Assembly: GCA_947632535.1 (NCBI GenBank)
Contig: CANRPR010000006.1
Location: forward strand, 1 to 49,911
Direction of reading: 5' to 3'
Length of the DNA stretch: 49,911 nt
Source of the DNA: an uncultured Clostridia bacterium
GTDB lineage: Bacteria > Bacillota > Clostridia > TANB77 > CAG-508
This document shows positions 46,695-49,911 of the stretch, in pieces (within the stretch, counting starts at the first letter, position 1; each line of letters opens with the position of its first letter). The position numbers and the translations under genes are program-made. The notes beneath the pieces are model-generated. The model was not told the DNA's origin. It searched no databases and saw nothing but the letters and a program-made list of their open reading frames with translations.

Positions 46695-46700
46695 ATTATA
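46695..46700 (-). promoter_or_regulatory. Extended -10 promoter for the peptidase-like/Cys-rich unit
   Basis: The reverse strand shows TGTTATAAT, i.e. a perfect -10 (46695-46700) with the TG extension, 38 bases before the 45-aa frame and just after the strong hairpins. A -35 box is not clear, so it may need an activator or rely on the extension. Confidence 0.55.
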
Positions 46701-46782
46701 ACACATTGAAAAACAAATAATTATAAAGATTTAATTCTGTTTTGATATTCTTTTCTATGATTTTAATAACCTATTTTTAGAC

Positions 46783-46833
46783 AAAAAATAAAACACACCA
46801 ACAAACTAAATTAATAGTTCATCAGTGTGTTTT
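46783..46833 (-). terminator. Long-stem terminator after the lysis unit
   Basis: AAAACACAC pairs with GTGTGTTTT, and the stem continues inward through TGATGAACTA/TAGTTTGTTG with wobbles, about 18 pairs with a TTAATT loop. On the transcribed strand ATTTTTTG follows. It is the second of two terminator-like hairpins here. Confidence 0.75.
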
Positions 46834-46861
46834 ACTGAAAAAGGAGTATGAAATTGAAAAA

Positions 46862-46891
46862 CAAAAAAATATTGATAGCCGTTTTCACGGC
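46862..46891 (-). terminator. First terminator after the sigma-like gene
   Basis: GCCGT-GAAA-ACGGC is a stable GNRA-type hairpin 16 bases after the stop, followed by TATCAATATTTTTTT. It should end the fibre/lysis transcript. Confidence 0.75.
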
Positions 46892-46906
46892 GGAAAGGCT
46901 AATCTA

Positions 46907-47140
46907 TTATAAAAGTTTTCTTAATTTCTTTAGACATTTTAAATGCTTTTTATATACGTTCGCTCTTGACATTCCTAAAGTGTCAGCTATATAACCGAAA
47001 TCTTTATCCTTGACGTAATGTAATTTCAAAATTTCTTTTTCGGTATCATTCAACATAGATATTTCTAACAAGTCATTAAAATCTTTTATTCTGTCAATTT
47101 CTTTTATTTTGTGTTTAGTCTGAATATTTTCACTATTCAT
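46907..47140 (-). CDS. Sigma-region-4-like / HTH regulator
   Basis: This 77-aa protein ends with a sigma-70 region 4-like HTH: LNDTEKEILKLHYVKDKDFG, YIADTLGMSRANVYKKHLKC, LKKLRKLL. It keeps the LxxxEkxilxLxY and IAxxLGxSxxxVxxxxxxxLkkLr pattern of late activators such as ArpU-like proteins. The ATG at 47140 is used because a 34-aa zinc-finger gene occupies the upstream part of the longer frame. It may control late transcription. It sits just before the two terminators. Confidence 0.75.
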   Translation of the reverse strand: MNSENIQTKHKIKEIDRIKDFNDLLEISMLNDTEKEILKLHYVKDKDFGYIADTLGMSRANVYKKHLKCLKKLRKLL

Positions 47141-47147
47141 TTTTGTT

Positions 47148-47252
47148 TTACCATTTACGTCCGCACGTTGGACATTTTTTACCTGATTTATTATTGCTTG
47201 TGTTTTTCTTTGTGTGTGTTGTTGTTTTTGTATGTTTAACTTTAATCGCCAT
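47148..47252 (-). CDS. 34-aa zinc-finger-like protein
   Basis: A short frame from the ATG at 47252 encodes a Thr/Lys/Asn-rich tail (KVKHTKTTTHTKKNTSNN) and GKKCPTCGRKW. Its ATG is inside the end of the membrane-protein gene and its stop is followed by the sigma-like start, which supports it against the overlapping longer frame. CPTCG could bind zinc as a dimer. It could assist the regulator downstream. Confidence 0.65.
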   Translation of the reverse strand: MAIKVKHTKTTTHTKKNTSNNKSGKKCPTCGRKW

Positions 47253-47559
47253 AATAATCGTCCCACGTTTCGGCTTCCGTTGTAACTATTTCTGTTTCGT
47301 CGTTCGGTGTTTCATTATGTACCGCATTATCATTGTATTGATTTAACTGATTGTGTTCACCGTCAAGTGTATATTCTGTCGTTTCCGTTGTAGTTGTTTG
47401 ATACTGTAGCAGCTCTTTTACAGTAAATATATTTATTAAAAAAGAAACAAAAAGCAACGCTATTAATAAATATAAAATAATAAATATTTTTTTAGTCGCT
47501 TCTTTTTCTCGTTTCATCATATCAATTAATATTTTATCAACGCTATTATTATTTTCCAT
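47242..47559 (-). CDS. Single-span membrane protein of the lysis cassette
   Basis: This 105-aa protein has a basic cytosolic start (IDMMKREKEATKKIFIILYL), one span (IFIILYLLIALLFVSFLINI) and a Thr/Glu/Asn-rich external tail (YQTTTTETTEYTLDGEHNQL). It follows the holins. It may be a spanin-like or antiholin-like accessory, but the host is Gram-positive, so the spanin role is unlikely. Confidence 0.7.
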   Translation of the reverse strand: MENNNSVDKILIDMMKREKEATKKIFIILYLLIALLFVSFLINIFTVKELLQYQTTTTETTEYTLDGEHNQLNQYNDNAVHNETPNDETEIVTTEAETWDDYYGD

Positions 47560-47574
47560 TTCTATTTTTCACCT

Positions 47575-47775
47575 TTAAAACATTATTTTCATTATAACAC
47601 CTAACATTGCAACACCTATCGCTGATAAAATACCGACTACCAAATTTAATTTTGTATTTATTGTTGCAAATTTAATCTGACAATCAATTATTTTTTCAGC
47701 CTGTTCTTCAATAGTTTTTTTTAAATCCTTTACCACGCTGCAAGTGTCGCACGGACAATTTTTATTATTTTCCAT
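47575..47775 (-). CDS. XhlA-like holin/hemolysin-type protein
   Basis: This 66-aa protein has a Cys-containing start (NKNCPCDTCSVVKDLKKTIE), a coiled coil and one C-terminal span (LNLVVGILSAIGVAMLGVIM). This is the XhlA family layout, found beside holins and endolysins. It helps to permeabilise the membrane for the endolysin. Confidence 0.78.
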   Translation of the reverse strand: MENNKNCPCDTCSVVKDLKKTIEEQAEKIIDCQIKFATINTKLNLVVGILSAIGVAMLGVIMKIMF

Positions 47776-47779
47776 TGCT

Positions 47780-47983
47780 TTAGTCCTCTAATTCTGGAAG
47801 TCCTGCTATGCTTGTTAATAATGATAATATTCCTGCAACAATCGAAGATGATAATACAATTCGCCAATCAATTTGTGATAAAACCACCGAAGTTCCTATT
47901 GTCGCAATTGCCGTTTGTGCTATTGTTTTTATCGCTCTTATCCCTGCGGCTTTTATCCATTTTTTAAAATCAAAGTTTTTCAT
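47780..47983 (-). CDS. Holin, phage r1t type
   Basis: This 67-aa protein begins MKNFDFKKWIKAAGIRAIKT and contains IAQTAIATIGTSVVLSQIDW, VVLSSSIVAGILSLLTSIAG, LPELED. The AGxRAIKTxAQT start and SLLTSxxGLPE end are the r1t holin hallmarks. The ATG at 47983 after AAAAGGAGTGATAAT is preferred to the longer frame, which lies inside the endolysin gene. It forms membrane lesions for endolysin release. Confidence 0.93.
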   Translation of the reverse strand: MKNFDFKKWIKAAGIRAIKTIAQTAIATIGTSVVLSQIDWRIVLSSSIVAGILSLLTSIAGLPELED

Positions 47984-47987
47984 ATTA

Positions 47988-48731
47988 TCACTCCTTTTCT
48001 TTCTTGACCGACATTCCAAGATTTAAACATTCAGTTTTTATTTTGTCGGCTTGACTTTCAGATATATTATTTATTTCTGCTATTATTTTATATTTATCAG
48101 ATTTATTAAATCCGTTTAATCCTGCGTTTTTAATTATTTTAGGAAAATCTTTATAACATTCATTTATGTCTACATCTCCGCTAATTCCTTTTATTTTTTC
48201 TTTCCAAGAATACTGCCACATATCATATACATTGCAGCTTTGCGGTTTTTTTCCGTCTACTCTTGCTATCCATAACGAATATCTATCAAAAATTGATTTA
48301 TCCAAATTAGTTGTGAAAAAACTATCAAAACTATATACTCCACAAAAATATCCTGCATTTTCAATTACATCACAAAATGCTTTTACATTGTCAGTGCATT
48401 TTTGTTTTCCCATTTGTAAATGTTTTGGTTCTTCAATATCAAAATATAAAGGTAATTCAAAAGTTTTATTTTTTATTACATCTAAAAATGTTAATGCTTC
48501 TAATTTTGCTTCGCTTGTATTTTCGGCATATGAATACCAATAAGCACCGACAAACAAATTATTTGCTTTTGCATTTTTATAATTATTTTCAAACTGTTTG
48601 TCTTTTTGCGTTATTACTTTGCCATATCCTGCTCTTATTATTACACCGTCTATTCCTGAATTTTTTACCTGTTTAAAATCTATTATTCCATTGTGATGTG
48701 ATATGTCTATAATTCTATATTGCGTCATCAT
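47988..48731 (-). CDS. Endolysin, GH25 muramidase
   Basis: This 247-aa protein is a glycoside hydrolase family 25 enzyme: RIIDISHHNGIIDFKQVKNS with Asp9, LPLYFDIEEPKHLQ with the DxE catalytic pair (Asp98, Glu100) and DMWQYSWKEKIKGISGDVDI at the end of the barrel. After about residue 205 there is a small alpha/beta tail (YKIIAEINNISESQADKIKT) that may bind the cell wall. It cuts peptidoglycan during lysis. It follows two fibre-like genes, and holins follow. Confidence 0.95.
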   Translation of the reverse strand: MMTQYRIIDISHHNGIIDFKQVKNSGIDGVIIRAGYGKVITQKDKQFENNYKNAKANNLFVGAYWYSYAENTSEAKLEALTFLDVIKNKTFELPLYFDIEEPKHLQMGKQKCTDNVKAFCDVIENAGYFCGVYSFDSFFTTNLDKSIFDRYSLWIARVDGKKPQSCNVYDMWQYSWKEKIKGISGDVDINECYKDFPKIIKNAGLNGFNKSDKYKIIAEINNISESQADKIKTECLNLGMSVKKEKE

Positions 48732-48734
48732 TTG

Positions 48735-49160
48735 TCACACCACACTTTCATCAGACAGTTCTTCATCGGAAGATATTGGTTGAACTTCTGTGGTTTGGAT
48801 TTGTCCCCAAGAACTGTATCTATATTGTATTGTATCGTCAACAGGAGCCGCGTCAATATTTCTTATATAAAATATTGGTAAAGATTTTCCACTAACTAAA
48901 TTTATAATCTGTGTAAATGTCGGGTAATTAGTATTTTTTGTATAATGATTGTATAATACCGTCAAAACAAAAGCACTTTTTGCTGGGCAATTTTCAAACA
49001 ATTGTGCTGCGGAATTTGTGGTACATTCATATCGTCCTGGTATTAAATAATTATTTAAATCTTTATCTTTACTATCTATAACAATAGTAGTTCCAAATAT
49101 ACTTTTTTCTTCGATAGCCATTCTAAACTTCTTAAGAGTCTGTTTCAATTGGTCAATCAT
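48735..49160 (-). CDS. Tail-fibre-type protein with pyocin-knob-like region
   Basis: This 141-aa protein contains NNYLIPGRYECTTNSAAQLF, then NCPAKSAFVLTVLYNHYT, and LPIFYIRNIDAAP. The NxxLxPGxYxCxxxxxxxxFxNCPxxxAFxLxV...RN order matches the knob regions of pyocin-like and clostridial phage fibres. It is the last gene before the endolysin. It is probably virion-associated. Confidence 0.72.
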   Translation of the reverse strand: MIDQLKQTLKKFRMAIEEKSIFGTTIVIDSKDKDLNNYLIPGRYECTTNSAAQLFENCPAKSAFVLTVLYNHYTKNTNYPTFTQIINLVSGKSLPIFYIRNIDAAPVDDTIQYRYSSWGQIQTTEVQPISSDEELSDESVV

Positions 49161-49173
49161 ATTATATCGCCTC

Positions 49174-49752
49174 CTAATCGGTCATTATTTCATTTATTTC
49201 TTCATCTGTTGCTTCTAATTCTGCTTTTGGTACAAATTCAAACAATTGCACTTTAATTTCATTTACACTGTTTTCTACATCTTCAATTGCTTGGACCAAA
49301 TTCGCTTCTGTTACGAATTGTGAAACGTCAGGAATTTCTCCCTCAACACTATTTATTAATTCTTTAACCTCCGTATCGTCATATATTATATGGTCTGTTC
49401 CGTCAATTGTTAAATGCCCATTTTCTATTGACGGCTCTACTGTACTTCCTGCACTCGCTGAACCGCCCGACCCGAACGAAAAAATACTTTGCGGAAAATC
49501 TTTACCAACTATTTGAATTTCTCCGCTTCCCTTTGTATATACTTTTTTGATTTTTGGAAAACCTACATCGCCAATTGTATTTGCATTGTTAGCAGCTATT
49601 TTAATTACATTTTCTTTTTCTTCCGAAATTTCGGGATATGCAGAAAACAAAACATCTGTGGAACTAAGATTATTTAATTCTGCATAAATGTATGGTCTAT
49701 CAAGTTCTATTTCTTGTTCATTACTATTTAATGTTACTGTTTTTATTGTCAT
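49174..49752 (-). CDS. Fibre/baseplate-type protein
   Basis: This 192-aa protein starts TVTLNSNEQEIELDRPYIYA, a beta strand-rich N-terminus common to phage fibre connectors, then a Gly/Ser hinge (SIFSFGSGGSASAGSTVEPS) and a helical trimer-like end (ATDEEINEIMTD) after FVTEANLVQAIEDVENSVNE, which looks like a coiled coil. It is the first gene after the 49.8 kb promoter. A receptor-binding accessory or baseplate role is inferred. Confidence 0.72.
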   Translation of the reverse strand: MTIKTVTLNSNEQEIELDRPYIYAELNNLSSTDVLFSAYPEISEEKENVIKIAANNANTIGDVGFPKIKKVYTKGSGEIQIVGKDFPQSIFSFGSGGSASAGSTVEPSIENGHLTIDGTDHIIYDDTEVKELINSVEGEIPDVSQFVTEANLVQAIEDVENSVNEIKVQLFEFVPKAELEATDEEINEIMTD

Positions 49753-49775
49753 TTACTTTCACCTTGCTTTCTTTA

Positions 49776-49804
49776 ATTATATCATATTTATTTAAATTTG
49801 TCAA
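49776..49804 (-). promoter_or_regulatory. Promoter of the fibre/lysis unit
   Basis: The reverse strand has perfect TTGACA (49799-49804), a 17-base spacer and TATAAT (49776-49781) with a TG extension. It lies 24 bases before the first gene. Together with the 12.3 kb promoter it forms a TG-extended pair, unlike early promoters A and B. Confidence 0.88.
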
Positions 49805-49851
49805 TACAAAATTGTACAAAATAAAGTTTATAAATTTGTATGATATTTTGT

Positions 49852-49911
49852 TTATTTGTTAAGCAAATAATCTGTTATTTCAAGTATTTCTTTTTCTGTT
49901 AAAGCACGATT
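49852..49911 (-). CDS. C-terminus of a LamG/concanavalin-like fibre protein (partial)
   Basis: The last 19 codons and stop of a gene continue beyond the window: NRALTEKEILEITDYLLNK. RALTxxEI is the usual end of LamG-like fibre domains in clostridial phages (YNRALTxxEI). It would extend the tail-fibre group upstream of the promoter. Confidence 0.6.
   Translation of the reverse strand, partial: NRALTEKEILEITDYLLNK

Noticed and set aside
1-49911. Integrase, repressor or attachment site
   Set aside because: No tyrosine or serine recombinase, CI-like or Cro-like protein was found, and the tRNA genes are intact without a flanking duplicate; lysogeny may still be encoded outside the window.

Overview
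This window is almost certainly a contiguous piece of a tailed dsDNA phage (siphovirus-like, long non-contractile tail) infecting a low-GC Firmicute, most likely a gut clostridium. The evidence is the high AT content, the GGAGG-type ribosome-binding sites before nearly every gene, and the protein families: GH25 lysozyme, r1t-type and XhlA-type holins, YopX, Lar-like protein, SPP1-type portal and gpE-like capsid. Every supported gene lies on the minus strand, so the window is read from right to left. No integrase, CI-type repressor or excisionase was found, so a temperate lifestyle is not supported from this piece. Both window ends cut through genes, so neither is a natural terminus as far as the sequence shows.

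Layout in the direction of transcription. (1) 49.9-46.9 kb: the end of a tail-fibre-like gene, a strong promoter at 49.8 kb, two tail-fibre-type proteins, GH25 endolysin, two holin-like proteins, a small membrane protein, a 34-aa zinc finger and a sigma-region-4-like regulator, closed by two strong hairpins at 46.8-46.9 kb. (2) 46.7-43.4 kb: a papain-like small protein and a block of Asn/Gln-rich, Cys-rich and jelly-roll-like proteins, ending in a clear intrinsic terminator at 43.36 kb. (3) 43.2-25.6 kb: the early and replication region. It starts at a consensus promoter and holds about 35 genes, many under 100 aa, including a CHC2/TOPRIM primase, ssDNA-binding-like protein, ParB-like nuclease-fold protein, C5-cytosine methyltransferase, DnaE-type polymerase, RecA, Cas4-like nuclease, RuvC-like resolvase, a second PD-(D/E)XK-like protein and ThyX. 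(4) 25.6-20.4 kb: a second unit driven by a near-copy of the early promoter, with a J-domain hybrid protein, an acidic AT-hook protein, YopX, a Lar-like protein and a plasmid/phage-Rep-like protein. (5) 20.4-12.5 kb: packaging and portal (TerS, TerL, portal, MuF-like), interrupted by a 550-bp non-coding control region and an accessory island with three tandem paralogues and a degenerate N6-methyltransferase. (6) 12.5-0 kb: a structured repeat element, a consensus promoter, a MazG-like gene, tRNA-Leu and tRNA-Gln, then scaffold, decoration, major capsid, connector genes, tail tube, tail chaperones, tape measure and distal tail/fibre genes.

The genes form a coherent lytic programme: early promoters feed a partly autonomous replisome (own polymerase, primase, SSB-like protein and recombinase, with helicase and clamp not recognised), followed by packaging, head and tail genes with their own promoter, and a separately promoted fibre/lysis unit.

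The most interesting undescribed material is non-coding and paralogous: a duplicated early promoter with a conserved 56-bp upstream block and palindromic operators; a 23-bp inverted repeat carrying four copies of a CCGTACA-like heptamer next to the capsid-operon promoter; a palindrome-rich, strand-asymmetric leader after TerL; a 47-bp exact direct repeat bracketing the YopX/Lar cassette; and small paralogue families, two of which show one-base deletions in A tracts.
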